DNA of 64,000 nucleotides, taken from positions 1-64,000 of the forward strand of contig NZ_JARUIU010000002.1 of assembly GCF_029667115.1 (NCBI RefSeq), written 5' to 3'. Shown here piece by piece: positions 25,735-34,708 of the stretch. Positions within the stretch are counted from its first letter, which is position 1; each line of letters begins with the position of its first letter. The notes below the pieces were generated by a model. That model had not been told where the DNA came from. It did no database searches and was given only the letters and a program-made list of their open reading frames with translations. The translations under genes and the position numbers were made by a program. This DNA is from Jeotgalibacillus sp. ET6. Lineage in GTDB: Bacteria > Bacillota > Bacilli > Bacillales > Jeotgalibacillaceae.

Positions 25735-26169
25735 GTGGAAAACTCAACACCCGTCCATATTGAATTGATAACGGTGATTACTCAGCCAGACGGTTCTAAG
25801 GAAGAGTTCACACTTACTTCAGCCGGTGAATGGATGACAAAAAACAACATTGATTATTTAAAATATGAAGAATCACAGGAAGCAGGGACAGTGCGGACCA
25901 TTGTTAAAATGGAAGAAGACCAGGCCGTGATCCTTCGCAGCGGCGCTTTGAAAATGAGGCTTGCATTTCGCACAGGGGAGGCCATGATGAGTACATATGA
26001 AAGTGAATATGGCACGTTATCTCTTGTTACGCAAACGAAGCGCTACACTCACCGCTCAACGGAAGGCAATGCCGGAACATTTCACGTCAACTATGGCCTC
26101 GAGATGGCTGGAAGCCCAGTAGGAAACTACGATATGACAATTAAGTATAAGGAGGCTGTATCAACATGA
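25735..26169 (+). CDS. ywiB: YwiB, DUF1934 beta-barrel protein
   Basis: A 144-residue calycin-like small barrel of the DUF1934 family. Repeated short strands such as [22 protein letters not shown] and [11 protein letters not shown] are typical. GTG 25735 is chosen because AAGGAG at 25721-25726 sits the right distance upstream; the in-frame GTG at 25717 precedes that site. It overlaps argS by 4 bases, and the pair ywiB-argS is conserved in Bacillus. Function unknown. Confidence 0.82.
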   Translation: MENSTPVHIELITVITQPDGSKEEFTLTSAGEWMTKNNIDYLKYEESQEAGTVRTIVKMEEDQAVILRSGALKMRLAFRTGEAMMSTYESEYGTLSLVTQTKRYTHRSTEGNAGTFHVNYGLEMAGSPVGNYDMTIKYKEAVST

Positions 26170-27836
26170 CCATCGTGTTAAATGTCCAGGAAAATGTGAA
26201 GCAGGAAATCAAAGCAGCGGTAATAAAAGCGGGTTTGGCGTCAGAAGAGCAGCTGCCGGAAGTGGTGCTCGAAACACCGAAAGATAAAGCAAATGGCGAC
26301 TTTTCAACTAATATGGCGATGCAGCTTGCGCGAATTGCGAAAAAAGCTCCGCGTGCGATTGCAGAAGGCATTGTAGAGCATTTTGATGCATCAAAAGCCT
26401 CTATTCAAAAAATCGACATTGCCGGACCGGGTTTTATAAACTTTTATATGGACAATGCCTACCTGAATAACTTAATTCCAGCCATTCTCGAAGCAGGTGA
26501 AGCATACGGGGAAACGGACGCCGGCAAAGGCCGTAAGATCCAGGTTGAGTTTGTTTCTGCTAATCCAACTGGCGATCTTCATCTTGGTCACGCAAGGGGA
26601 GCCGCTGTAGGAGATTCCCTTTGCAGCGTTCTTGCAAAAGCGGGCTATGATGTTTCACGGGAATATTATATTAATGATGCAGGAAATCAAATACACAATT
26701 TAGCTATTTCAGTAGAGGCGCGTTATTTCCAGGCGCTTGGCCGGGAGAAAGAAATGCCTGAAGACGGCTATCAGGGAGCAGACATCATTGGAATTGCAAA
26801 TATGCTCGCAGATGAATTTGGAGATAAATACATTGATGCGCCGGCAGAAGAGCGATATGCGTTTTTCCGTGAATACGGATTAAAGTACGAGCTGAAAAAG
26901 CTGCAGGATGACCTTGAAGCATTCCGGGTTCCATTTGACGTATGGTTCTCAGAAACATCCTTATACAAAAACGGTAAAATTGACGCAGCGTTACGTACTT
27001 TAAACGAGCGCGGTCATGTATACGAACAGGATGGCGCCACCTGGTTCCGTTCAACGGAGCTTGGAGATGATAAGGACCGTGTGCTGATTAAAAATGACGG
27101 CTCTTATACCTACCTGACTCCGGATCTTGCGTATCACCGGGATAAGTTTGAACGTGGATTCGATAAAGTGATTAATATCTGGGGAGCGGACCACCATGGC
27201 TACATTCCACGCATGAAAGCGGCGGTGGAAGCACTTGGCTATAATCGTGATGACCTTGAAGTAGCGGTTATTCAAATGGTTCAGCTTTATAAAGACGGCG
27301 AGAAAATGAAAATGAGCAAGCGTACCGGAAAAGCGGTAACGATGCGCGAACTGGTGGACGAAGTTGGTCTTGATGCTGTCCGTTACTTTTTTGCGATGCG
27401 CAGCGGAGATTCACATATGGACTTTGATCTTGATTTGGCTGTTTCACAATCCAATGAAAATCCGGTCTACTATGCGCAGTATGCTCATGCCCGCATCTGC
27501 AGCATTATCCGTCAGGCAGAAGAACAGGGAATCGACCTGTCAACACCGGCTGATCTATCATTGATTGGAACAGAAAAAGAAGTGGACCTGCTGAAAAAGC
27601 TTGGCGACTTTCCGCAGGTTGTTGGAGATGCAGCCGAACTGCGCACACCACACAGAATTGCTACGTATATCAACGAAACAGCAGCGGCATTTCACAGCTT
27701 TTACAATGCCAACAAAGTGCTTGATGCAGATTCACCAGAACGCACCAAGGCGCGCCTTCAGCTGATACAATCTGTTCGTCAGACCCTTAAAAACGCGTTG
27801 AAATTAATTGGTGTAGAAGCACCTGACAAAATGTAA
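26166..27836 (+). CDS. argS: Arginyl-tRNA synthetase
   Basis: A 556-residue class I synthetase. The ATP motif appears as [12 protein letters not shown] near residue 139, and the KMSKS-type loop as [11 protein letters not shown] near residue 380. An N-terminal Add1-like tRNA-binding domain (residues 1-110) and a C-terminal DALR anticodon-binding domain flank the catalytic core. No T-box leader lies upstream, so it is probably expressed with ywiB. Confidence 0.97.
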   Translation: MTIVLNVQENVKQEIKAAVIKAGLASEEQLPEVVLETPKDKANGDFSTNMAMQLARIAKKAPRAIAEGIVEHFDASKASIQKIDIAGPGFINFYMDNAYLNNLIPAILEAGEAYGETDAGKGRKIQVEFVSANPTGDLHLGHARGAAVGDSLCSVLAKAGYDVSREYYINDAGNQIHNLAISVEARYFQALGREKEMPEDGYQGADIIGIANMLADEFGDKYIDAPAEERYAFFREYGLKYELKKLQDDLEAFRVPFDVWFSETSLYKNGKIDAALRTLNERGHVYEQDGATWFRSTELGDDKDRVLIKNDGSYTYLTPDLAYHRDKFERGFDKVINIWGADHHGYIPRMKAAVEALGYNRDDLEVAVIQMVQLYKDGEKMKMSKRTGKAVTMRELVDEVGLDAVRYFFAMRSGDSHMDFDLDLAVSQSNENPVYYAQYAHARICSIIRQAEEQGIDLSTPADLSLIGTEKEVDLLKKLGDFPQVVGDAAELRTPHRIATYINETAAAFHSFYNANKVLDADSPERTKARLQLIQSVRQTLKNALKLIGVEAPDKM

Positions 27837-27841
27837 CGATC

Positions 27842-27877
27842 AACAGCATTGAATCCATTTGATTCGATGCTGTTTTT
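27842..27877 (+). terminator. Terminator of argS
   Basis: CAGCATTGAATC pairs with GATTCGATGCTG across a short loop with one mismatch, followed by TTTTT. Confidence 0.9.
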
Positions 27878-27963
27878 AATTGGATAAACATGTCATTGCA
27901 AGATATCAGAATAAAGGATTCCTGCTTTTTTTCTCGAACTAGTATTAAAAAAGGGGGAATAAG

Positions 27964-28878
27964 ATGAATATACTGGCTAAACATTTAACAAAGGACCAGG
28001 TCACAGCTATCCATTTATACATTCAACGGGAGGCCCGCGAACTGGACAGAGCCTTTCATTTTTTCCGACAGGGAGAGGGAACAGCTAAAGAAGTAATCCG
28101 CGCACTGCAGCACTATCAAAATGCAGACGGCGGATTTGGCCATGCACTTGAACCTGACAGCCGGCTGCTGGATTCCTCCGTCCTGAATACGACTTTAGCC
28201 CTTCAATTTCTCGTCCAGCTGCCAATCGACAGCTCCCGCCCTATGATTGAGCAGGCACTTGAGTATTTGACTTCGCAATTTGACAGCGAAAAGGGCATCT
28301 GGCCTATTGTTCCGCCCACCATTAACCATGTGCCGAGGGCTCCCTGGTGGAATGTAAATGAAGAAACAGGAGAAACAGGCTTTGAAAAAACACCTGGAAA
28401 TCCTGCGGCAGAAATACTGGGCTATTTCCACTATTATCGTGACCACATCCCATCTGCTTTAATAAATGAAGTGGAAGCAATTGTCATGAAGCGCTGGGAA
28501 GAAATAGAGAGGTGGGATATGCATGAAGTTCAATGCTATTACCGGCTTGCCCAGATTACCGACAAGGAAGAAATTCAGCAGCGGATTATTACAAAAATGT
28601 CTACTCACCTGCACGATATATTTGCTCTTTCAAAGGATGAATGGTCGTCATACGGATTGCAGCCCATTGCTCTCATCAATCAGAAGCACTCATTTTTGTA
28701 TAGTGAGTTGGAGGAAGTGGTGGAAGAAAATGCCTACTGGTACGCTGCCCAGCTCACCCAAGAAGGCTGCTTTGAACCAGCATGGGAGTGGGGACAATAC
28801 CCTATGGAATGGCAGCAGGCAAAAAAAGAATGGTCCAGCTACCTCACCGTCATTGCCTGTCACCCTTTTAAAGTGTGA
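27964..28878 (+). CDS. Alpha/alpha-toroid (prenyltransferase-like) protein of unknown function
   Basis: A 304-residue soluble protein. QHYQNADGGFGHALEPD near residue 50 is a QW-like repeat of the squalene-cyclase/prenyltransferase toroid fold, and later repeats such as LEYLTSQFDSEKGIWP follow. It lacks a DXDD or other cyclase catalytic motif that I can see, so terpene cyclase activity is not supported. AAGGGGG precedes the ATG. It is a single gene flanked by the argS terminator and repeat copy C, and marks the left edge of the accessory block. Confidence 0.65.
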   Translation: MNILAKHLTKDQVTAIHLYIQREARELDRAFHFFRQGEGTAKEVIRALQHYQNADGGFGHALEPDSRLLDSSVLNTTLALQFLVQLPIDSSRPMIEQALEYLTSQFDSEKGIWPIVPPTINHVPRAPWWNVNEETGETGFEKTPGNPAAEILGYFHYYRDHIPSALINEVEAIVMKRWEEIERWDMHEVQCYYRLAQITDKEEIQQRIITKMSTHLHDIFALSKDEWSSYGLQPIALINQKHSFLYSELEEVVEENAYWYAAQLTQEGCFEPAWEWGQYPMEWQQAKKEWSSYLTVIACHPFKV

Positions 28879-28892
28879 TAGAGTGTTGCTTT

Positions 28893-29118
28893 AAAGAGGC
28901 TGGAGACAAACTCAAAAAAGTTAAAAAAAGAGGATATATTTATTAATAGTAATAGGTGAGCGGAGCGGAAGGTGGCGACTCCTGCAGGATATGACGGCAA
29001 GCTGAGACCCCGAAAGGCAAAGCCTGAGGAGGGCTCAGCGCCGTCCCTGCGGAAAGCGTCCGCCTGAAGCGAAGTGAACCGGTCGCAGAGCTTGAGACAC
29101 TTTTGTCCCAAGCTCTTT
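28893..29118 (+). repeat. Interspersed repeat element, copy C (226 bp)
   Basis: The left end AAAGAGGCTGGAGACAAA (28893-28910) and right end TTTTGTCCCAAGCTCTTT (29101-29118) are inverted repeats. The core is nearly identical to copy B, 18 kb away. It starts 14 bases after the stop of the toroid-protein gene, whose terminator it appears to supply. Confidence 0.88.
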
Positions 29119-29147
29119 AAAGGGCTACAAAAAGATTCCACATAATC

Positions 29148-29190
29148 AACGCCTCTGTCATGAAAGGTGACAGGGGCTTTATTTTTTGCT
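29148..29190 (+). terminator. Terminator-like hairpin before yrrT
   Basis: GCCTCTGTCA pairs with TGACAGGGGC around ATGAAAGG or a shorter loop, followed by TTTATTTTTT. It would stop readthrough into yrrT. Confidence 0.7.
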
Positions 29191-29211
29191 AAAATAATCA
29201 CCGACCCTTCT

Positions 29212-29236
29212 TATTCCGAGTATATTGGTAAGAATA
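29212..29236 (+). promoter_or_regulatory. Inverted repeat before the yrrT operon
   Basis: TATTC (29212-29216) and GAATA (29232-29236) form a spaced inverted repeat in the promoter area of an operon that CymR represses in B. subtilis. A CymR role is an inference from function; I could not match the full CymR consensus from memory. Confidence 0.3.
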
Positions 29237-29263
29237 CTTTAAATTGAATGGAGCGTGCAGATT

Positions 29264-29902
29264 ATGGGTCGTGAATTTGTAGAAATTTTTGATGAGTGGA
29301 TCGATAGCTATGATGAATCCGTTAGCGGCAAAGACGAGGAGTACCGTGAAGTTTTTGCCGGCTACGATGATATATTGCAAAAAGTTGCGGATGCTGCGCA
29401 GGGACTGACAGTGGAATTTGGCGTCGGCACCGGGAACTTAACAGAGAAGCTTTTGAAAAAAGGGATTAAAGTAGTAGGTATTGAACCGAATGCGGCGATG
29501 AGAGCGCACACCAAGCAGCGTTTTCCCGAGCTGCAGATAGAGGACGGCGACTTCACGAGCTTTCCGCTTCCTGAGGAGCCGGTGCAAACACTGGTCAGCA
29601 CGTATGCGTTTCATCATCTAACCGATGAGGAAAAGAAAGAAGCCGTGCTTTATTACCGGAAAGTACTTTCTGAAGATGGTCAGGTTGTGTTTGCAGATAC
29701 GATGTTCGAAAGTGACATTGCCCGCAAAAAGCAGTGGGAAAAAGTAGGGGCTCAAGGGTACATCAATCTTCTTGAAGATTTAAAGAGGGAGTATTATACA
29801 ACAAAGCCTATTATGGAGGCCCTGTTTCAGGAAGCGGGATTTACTGTCGCTTTTACTCAGCTAAATGATTATGTATGGCTGATCCACGCTAAAAAAGCGT
29901 AG
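29264..29902 (+). CDS. yrrT: YrrT, SAM-dependent methyltransferase of sulfur metabolism
   Basis: A 212-residue class I methyltransferase. VEFGVGTGNLTEKLL near residue 47 is the SAM-binding motif I, GIEPNAAMR motif II, and STYAFHHLTDEEK motif III/IV. In B. subtilis yrrT opens the methionine-to-cysteine operon, and the same holds here. ATG 29264 is chosen with GGAG about 10 bases upstream. The acceptor substrate is not known. Confidence 0.82.
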   Translation: MGREFVEIFDEWIDSYDESVSGKDEEYREVFAGYDDILQKVADAAQGLTVEFGVGTGNLTEKLLKKGIKVVGIEPNAAMRAHTKQRFPELQIEDGDFTSFPLPEEPVQTLVSTYAFHHLTDEEKKEAVLYYRKVLSEDGQVVFADTMFESDIARKKQWEKVGAQGYINLLEDLKREYYTTKPIMEALFQEAGFTVAFTQLNDYVWLIHAKKA

Positions 29903-30003
29903 GATGTTAACCGCTAAATTCAATGGCTTTCTCTGTACAGCGAATAAATGAAGCTATAAGATAAAGACAACGGACTAAATTTGCGTAAAGGGGAGATTGA
30001 ATC

Positions 30004-30477
30004 ATGACGAAAAAAATGAATGTAGAAAGCTTTAACCTTGACCATACAAAAGTAGCAGCTCCATATGTAAGACTTGTAGGTGTAACGTCAGGACACAACG
30101 GAGACGAAATCCATAAATACGATGTTCGCTTTAAGCAGCCAAATAAAGAGCATATGAAAATGGATGGCCTTCATTCAATCGAGCATTTAATGGCAGAGAA
30201 TATCCGCAATCATATGACAAATGTGATTGATATCGGTCCTATGGGCTGCCAGACAGGATTTTATTTATCTGTCATCAATCATAACAACTACGATGAAGTA
30301 CTGGACGTGCTGGAAAAAACCTTAAACGATGTACTCCAAGCCACAGAAGTGCCTGCCTGCAACGAAGTGCAATGCGGCTGGGCAGCGAATCATAGCTTAG
30401 AAGGTGCAAAGGAAATTGCCCGTGACATGCTGGCGAAGCGTGATGAGTGGAAGGACGTTTTTGGTGAGGAAGCGTAA
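30004..30477 (+). CDS. luxS: LuxS, S-ribosylhomocysteine lyase
   Basis: A 157-residue metalloenzyme that splits S-ribosylhomocysteine into homocysteine and DPD, the AI-2 precursor. The metal ligands and catalytic residues are intact: His57, Glu60 and His61 in [10 protein letters not shown], Cys82 in MGCQTGFY and Cys124 in VQCGW. GGGGAGA precedes the ATG. mccA begins at the base after the stop. Its homocysteine product feeds MccA directly; the enzyme that makes S-ribosylhomocysteine (MtnN) is not in the window. Confidence 0.97.
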   Translation: MTKKMNVESFNLDHTKVAAPYVRLVGVTSGHNGDEIHKYDVRFKQPNKEHMKMDGLHSIEHLMAENIRNHMTNVIDIGPMGCQTGFYLSVINHNNYDEVLDVLEKTLNDVLQATEVPACNEVQCGWAANHSLEGAKEIARDMLAKRDEWKDVFGEEA

Positions 30478-31401
30478 ATGAATGTAGCAAAAAATGTGCA
30501 AGCATTGATTGGGAAAACACCAATCGTTGAACTATCTAATATTTCAATTCCAAATGGTGTACGCATTTTTGCCAAATTGGAATTTTTCAACCCAGGCGGA
30601 AGTGTCAAAGACCGCCTTGGATTGGAGCTTATTGAGGATGCGATTCAAAGAGGAAAGCTGAAGCCCGGCGGCACCATCATTGAGCCGACCGCAGGAAACA
30701 CAGGAATCGGTCTGGCTCTTGCAGCAGCAGGCAGAGGCTTTCAGGTTGTGTTTGTTGTGCCGGAAAAGTTCAGTGTAGAAAAGCAAACGCTGATGCGCGC
30801 ACTTGGCGCGACGGTGGTAAATACACCAACTGAAAAAGGCATGAGGGGCGCCATTCAAAAGTCAGAAGAACTGGTAAGGGAAACAGAAGGCTCCTTTTCT
30901 CCTGCCCAGTTTGGCAACCCTGCAAATCCCATGACGTATTATAAAACAATGGGGCCTGAAATCTGGCAGGACATGGACGGGAAAGTGGATGTTTTTGTCG
31001 CTGGCGCAGGCACTGGCGGAACATTCATGGGAACTGCCCGTTATCTAAAAGAACAGAACAGCAAGATTAAAACCGTGATTGTCGAGCCTGAGGGTTCAAC
31101 GATTAATGGCGGGGAAAACGGTCCCCATAAAACAGAAGGAATCGGCATGGAGTTTTTACCGGATTACATGGACCGGTCGTATTTTAATGCGATTCACACA
31201 GTTGATGATGCGGATGCCTTTTACTGGGTTAAAGAGCTTGCCGCAAAAGAAGGTCTTCTTGTCGGCAGTTCGTCAGGTGCAGCATTTCATGCAGCCCTGA
31301 AGGAAGCAGAGACAGCGGAGCCTGGCGCACACATCGTTACCGTTTTTGCAGACAGCAGTGAACGGTACTTAAGTCAGAACATATACGAAGGTGGAATTTA
31401 A
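30478..31401 (+). CDS. mccA: MccA, O-acetylserine-dependent cystathionine beta-synthase
   Basis: A 307-residue PLP enzyme of the cysteine synthase/CBS fold that joins homocysteine and O-acetylserine to cystathionine. The PLP lysine is Lys44 in GGSVKDRLG, AGNTGIGLA binds the cofactor, and GAGTGGTFMGT binds phosphate. The pairing with mccB separates it from an ordinary cysteine synthase, although CysK activity cannot be excluded from sequence alone. It abuts luxS with no gap, so translation is probably coupled. Confidence 0.9.
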   Translation: MNVAKNVQALIGKTPIVELSNISIPNGVRIFAKLEFFNPGGSVKDRLGLELIEDAIQRGKLKPGGTIIEPTAGNTGIGLALAAAGRGFQVVFVVPEKFSVEKQTLMRALGATVVNTPTEKGMRGAIQKSEELVRETEGSFSPAQFGNPANPMTYYKTMGPEIWQDMDGKVDVFVAGAGTGGTFMGTARYLKEQNSKIKTVIVEPEGSTINGGENGPHKTEGIGMEFLPDYMDRSYFNAIHTVDDADAFYWVKELAAKEGLLVGSSSGAAFHAALKEAETAEPGAHIVTVFADSSERYLSQNIYEGGI

Positions 31402-31404
31402 AGT

Positions 31405-32541
31405 ATGAAACCAAAAACAAAATTAATTCACGGCGGGATTTTTGGCGATGAAGCCACAGGCGCCGTTTCTACACCTATTTATCAGGTGAGCACGTATAAG
31501 CAGGACGGCGTTGGCGGACTTCGCAACGGATATGAGTATTCACGTACAGGCAACCCGACCCGACACGCATTGGAAGAATTGATTCGGGACCTTGAAAATG
31601 GAGTCGCAGGCTTTGCATTTGGATCAGGAATGGCAGCCATTTCTTCTGTCATGATGATGTTTGGCGCAGGATCTCACATTGTTATGACCGATGACGTGTA
31701 CGGCGGCTCTTTCCGTGTCATGACAAAAGTATTAAACCAGCTGGGCATTGATTCGACGTTTGTTGACACGAGCAATCCGGAAAATGTTGCAGCTGCTGTT
31801 CAGGAAAATACAAAAGCTGTATTCATTGAAACACCGACGAATCCATTATTGAAAGTAACAGATATTGCTGCTGTATCAGCAGTGGCAAAAGAACACGGTT
31901 TACTGACGATTGTGGACAATACGTTTACAACACCGTACTGGCAGACACCGATTGATCATGGTGCTGATATTGTTCTTCACAGCGCGACAAAATACATCGG
32001 CGGACACAGTGATGTTGTAGCAGGTCTGGTTGTTGTAAACTCAAATGAACTGGCTGAACGAGTGCATTTTATGCAAAACTCGGTCGGAGCCATTCTTGGA
32101 CCACAGGATTCATGGCTGCTAATCAGAGGCTTGAAAACCCTCGGACTCCGAATGGAAGAGCACGAAGTAAACGCGAAAGAAATTGTTGCCTTCTTAGAAA
32201 AGCACGAAGGCATTTCAAAAATTCACTATCCAGGCATTAAATCACACCCAGGACATGAAATTGCTCAAAAGCAGTCGCGCGGATTTGGCGGTATGATCTC
32301 GTTTGATGTAGGAAGCGCTGAGAAAGCAGAAGAGGTCTTGAAAAAAGTACGCTACTTCACGCTGGCAGAAAGTCTTGGAGCTGTCGAAAGCCTGATCTCT
32401 CTTCCAGCCAAAATGACGCATGCATCCATTCCTCCGGAGCGCCGTGCTGAGCTGGGCATAACGGATGGTTTGGTTCGAATTTCAGTAGGAATAGAAGACA
32501 TTGAAGATTTGCTCATAGATTTGGAACAGGCATTAGCCTGA
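31405..32541 (+). CDS. mccB: MccB, cystathionine gamma-lyase / homocysteine lyase
   Basis: A 378-residue Cys/Met-metabolism PLP enzyme. The PLP lysine is Lys196 in HSATKYIGGHSDV, and SRTGNPTRHALEE near residue 46 is the family phosphate-binding part. With mccA upstream it should cleave cystathionine to cysteine, completing reverse transsulfuration. It starts 4 bases after the mccA stop and is followed by a strong terminator. Confidence 0.93.
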   Translation: MKPKTKLIHGGIFGDEATGAVSTPIYQVSTYKQDGVGGLRNGYEYSRTGNPTRHALEELIRDLENGVAGFAFGSGMAAISSVMMMFGAGSHIVMTDDVYGGSFRVMTKVLNQLGIDSTFVDTSNPENVAAAVQENTKAVFIETPTNPLLKVTDIAAVSAVAKEHGLLTIVDNTFTTPYWQTPIDHGADIVLHSATKYIGGHSDVVAGLVVVNSNELAERVHFMQNSVGAILGPQDSWLLIRGLKTLGLRMEEHEVNAKEIVAFLEKHEGISKIHYPGIKSHPGHEIAQKQSRGFGGMISFDVGSAEKAEEVLKKVRYFTLAESLGAVESLISLPAKMTHASIPPERRAELGITDGLVRISVGIEDIEDLLIDLEQALA

Positions 32542-32544
32542 TGA

Positions 32545-32572
32545 AAAAAGTCGCCATTTGGCGGCTTTTTTT
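32545..32572 (+). terminator. Terminator of yrrT-luxS-mccAB
   Basis: AAAAAGTCGCC pairs with GGCGGCTTTTT around ATTT, followed by more T. Confidence 0.92.
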
Positions 32573-32673
32573 ATGATTTTTTTCGACAGGATCAGGAAAG
32601 AATAAGAGGTATAATCAAAAAACAAACGAATGCGGCTTTTAGAACGAAAGAAAAACAGAGCGGAGGGGAACGG

Positions 32674-33186
32674 ATGAAACAGCAGAGGCGAAGAATGATT
32701 TTAGCCATTATCTTTTTCTTTTCAGTATTTTACGGCGTTATGGCCATCATAGAAACCATGGCCGGAACATTTGAAACCCCGGAAGAAGCCGTGGCAGCTG
32801 AGGTTTCAGCTGCAGCAGACTATACGATCGAATACAACAGGGACCACACGGTAGCGGCTGTGTTTACAAAAAACAGCGTGAATATCTTTCGAAAAGGGGT
32901 CTTTGGGTGGAAGCACAGCTTTGGTGATGACCGGCCCCAGGACTCCGCTACGGTTATTGAAAATGCAGGAAATTCCAAGCTGCTTTATGCCAAAGTGAAT
33001 GAAGACACAGATAAAGTGTCACTGAAGGATGAAGAAGCGAAAGTATTTAAAACTAAAGACGGAGCGGGCTATTGGATTTTATTCGATCTGCCGGAAACGC
33101 TGGAGGAAATGGAGACTCTGCCGGTTTCCTATTTTGATGCTGAAGGAAACATCCTGAACCAATACGAAGTAGAATTCATGGATTAA
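32674..33186 (+). CDS. Membrane-anchored hypothetical protein
   Basis: A 170-residue protein. One membrane anchor lies at about residues 8-27 after a QQRRR start, and the rest is an acidic extracytoplasmic domain with Glu/Asp-rich strands (EEAVAAEVSAAADYTIEYN, then VYTFK-like segments). There is no Cys lipobox. AGGGGAACG precedes the ATG and TATAAT lies at 32610-32615. I do not recognise a family. It is a single gene converging with the MFS gene. Confidence 0.6.
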   Translation: MKQQRRRMILAIIFFFSVFYGVMAIIETMAGTFETPEEAVAAEVSAAADYTIEYNRDHTVAAVFTKNSVNIFRKGVFGWKHSFGDDRPQDSATVIENAGNSKLLYAKVNEDTDKVSLKDEEAKVFKTKDGAGYWILFDLPETLEEMETLPVSYFDAEGNILNQYEVEFMD

Positions 33187-33199
33187 CGTTTAAGGCAAT

Positions 33200-33250
33200 A
33201 AAGCACCCCTGAAGGCAGAAGTGAAGTCTGTCTTTTGAGGTGCTTTTTTA
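33200..33250. terminator. Terminator between hypothetical gene and MFS gene
   Basis: AAAGCACC (33200-33207) pairs with GGTGCTTT (33239-33246), extended inward by TGAAGGCAGA and TCTGTCTTTTGA, followed by TTTTT. Confidence 0.85.
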
Positions 33251-33258
33251 GCGATGGG

Positions 33259-34575
33259 TCAGGAGGATAGACTTTCCGAAACCTCCTGAAGAGCGGGATC
33301 TTTTTTTGCTGGAAGAGGCTCATCCTTCACACGGGATCCACGCAAGCCATATAAGGTCACTGAAAAAAGCATGCCGGCTGAAGCGAGAATAATCCATTGA
33401 GGGGACACAACATCATACAGGAATCCATAAAGGACTAATCCAATCGGAGAGATCCCTGTAGCCAGCATTTCAAGTAACCCGAATACACGTCCTCTGTAGC
33501 TTTCGGGAGTTGTTTTTTGAAGAATAACCATAATAGGCGTGTTGATCATGACCATGAGTAAACCCATCATAAATCCAGTTGCCATGTAAAAACCAACAAA
33601 GCCAAAGTCAGGCATGGATATGAGTAAAGGAACGGCGATTAAAGCAAATATAATCCCCAGCGATAAAAGTCCTCCGCGAATGGTGCGGATGGGCTTTTTA
33701 AATTCAGGACGAGTTGCGATAAAAACGGATGTTAACAGAGTACCAACGCCAAGCATTGCCTCGATTAACCCTAATTGTTGAGAAGAAGCCTGCAGCACTT
33801 CGATGATAATAAAAGGAAGACCGACAGTCATTGCCATAAAGAAAAAATTTACCCAAAGAGCGACTGTCATTATTGAAAAAAGAACGTGATGATTTTTTAC
33901 ATAAACAGCTCCATCTTTAATGCTGCTGAACATGGATTGATTAGTTGTCAAAGAAGCATTTTCTTTTTCAGCAGCAGGCTTTTTAAATAAAGTAAAATGA
34001 ATATTTGCTTCAAGAATGGCGACAACTCCATATGCTACAGCGTGACAAAGTAAAAAAACTTCAATTGAAAAGTATCCGTACATCACACCGCCAAGAATGG
34101 GACCTAAAATACTGGCAAGTGAGGTAGAGGACTGGGTTAGCGATACTGCACGCTGGATTCTCGGCTCATCAATAAAATTTGCAATAGCAGCTGTTAGTCC
34201 AATACCTGAAAAAGTGGCAAAGACAGACAAAAAAGCGGAGGTAAAATAAATAACGGGCAGGGATAAACCGTTGAGTAAGGTGTAAATGAAAACGATCGCC
34301 ATCGTCACGGTCATAAGAGCGTGGGAAGCAACAACAACAGGCTTTTTAGGCAGCCGGTCCAAAATATGCCCGGCGATGGGTGAAAAAATAATGCGGGGAA
34401 TCATGGAACAGAGCATCGTGAGGGCAAAGCTCGAAGCAGAGCCTGTCAGCCCTAAAACAAATAACCCGATTCCGAACATATAAATATGAGCGCCGATGGT
34501 TCCGACAAATTCACTTCCGGTAAATAGGTAAAGATTGCGGGTGGCTCGCTTAATCCGTTGAGTCTCAGTCATCAT
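33259..34575 (-). CDS. MFS efflux transporter
   Basis: A 438-residue major facilitator protein with about 12 membrane segments, resembling the macrolide/drug-efflux-like MFS_3 group. RIIFSPIAGHILDRLPKKPVVV near residue 65 is the cytoplasmic loop 2-3 signature. GGAGATGAG precedes the ATG pair. It is transcribed away from the XRE/TPR regulator, and both share a promoter region with two 19-bp palindromes, so regulation by that protein is likely. The exported compound is unknown. Confidence 0.85.
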   Translation of the reverse strand: MMTETQRIKRATRNLYLFTGSEFVGTIGAHIYMFGIGLFVLGLTGSASSFALTMLCSMIPRIIFSPIAGHILDRLPKKPVVVASHALMTVTMAIVFIYTLLNGLSLPVIYFTSAFLSVFATFSGIGLTAAIANFIDEPRIQRAVSLTQSSTSLASILGPILGGVMYGYFSIEVFLLCHAVAYGVVAILEANIHFTLFKKPAAEKENASLTTNQSMFSSIKDGAVYVKNHHVLFSIMTVALWVNFFFMAMTVGLPFIIIEVLQASSQQLGLIEAMLGVGTLLTSVFIATRPEFKKPIRTIRGGLLSLGIIFALIAVPLLISMPDFGFVGFYMATGFMMGLLMVMINTPIMVILQKTTPESYRGRVFGLLEMLATGISPIGLVLYGFLYDVVSPQWIILASAGMLFSVTLYGLRGSRVKDEPLPAKKDPALQEVSESLSS

Positions 34576-34595
34576 TTCTCATCTCCTGTTTTTAC

Positions 34596-34614
34596 AGTTT
34601 AATTTAATTAAACT
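34596..34614. promoter_or_regulatory. 19-bp palindrome, operator 1 of the MFS/XRE region
   Basis: AGTTTAATT and AATTAAACT are perfect arms around one central T. It lies 21 bases upstream of the MFS start codon. Confidence 0.75.
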
Positions 34615-34649
34615 TATCGTAGCATCTTAATTCTTTCAATTCAAGTTAA

Positions 34650-34668
34650 AGTTTAATATAATTAAACT
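34650..34668. promoter_or_regulatory. 19-bp palindrome, operator 2 of the MFS/XRE region
   Basis: AGTTTAATA and AATTAAACT flank one central T, with one mismatch between the arms. It is a copy of the palindrome at 34596, 54 bases away, and lies 40 bases before the XRE regulator gene. Confidence 0.75.
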
Positions 34669-34708
34669 ATAGAAAAGAAATCAGTCTAAAGAAAGCAGTG
34701 GTAACAGC

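Noticed and set aside
25605-26165. T-box leader for argS
   Set aside because: The space upstream is filled by ywiB and its promoter; no T-box sequence was seen.
29119-29263. Possible S-box (SAM) or T-box leader before yrrT
   Set aside because: None of the conserved S-box or T-box sequence elements are present; there is only a terminator hairpin and a spaced inverted repeat.
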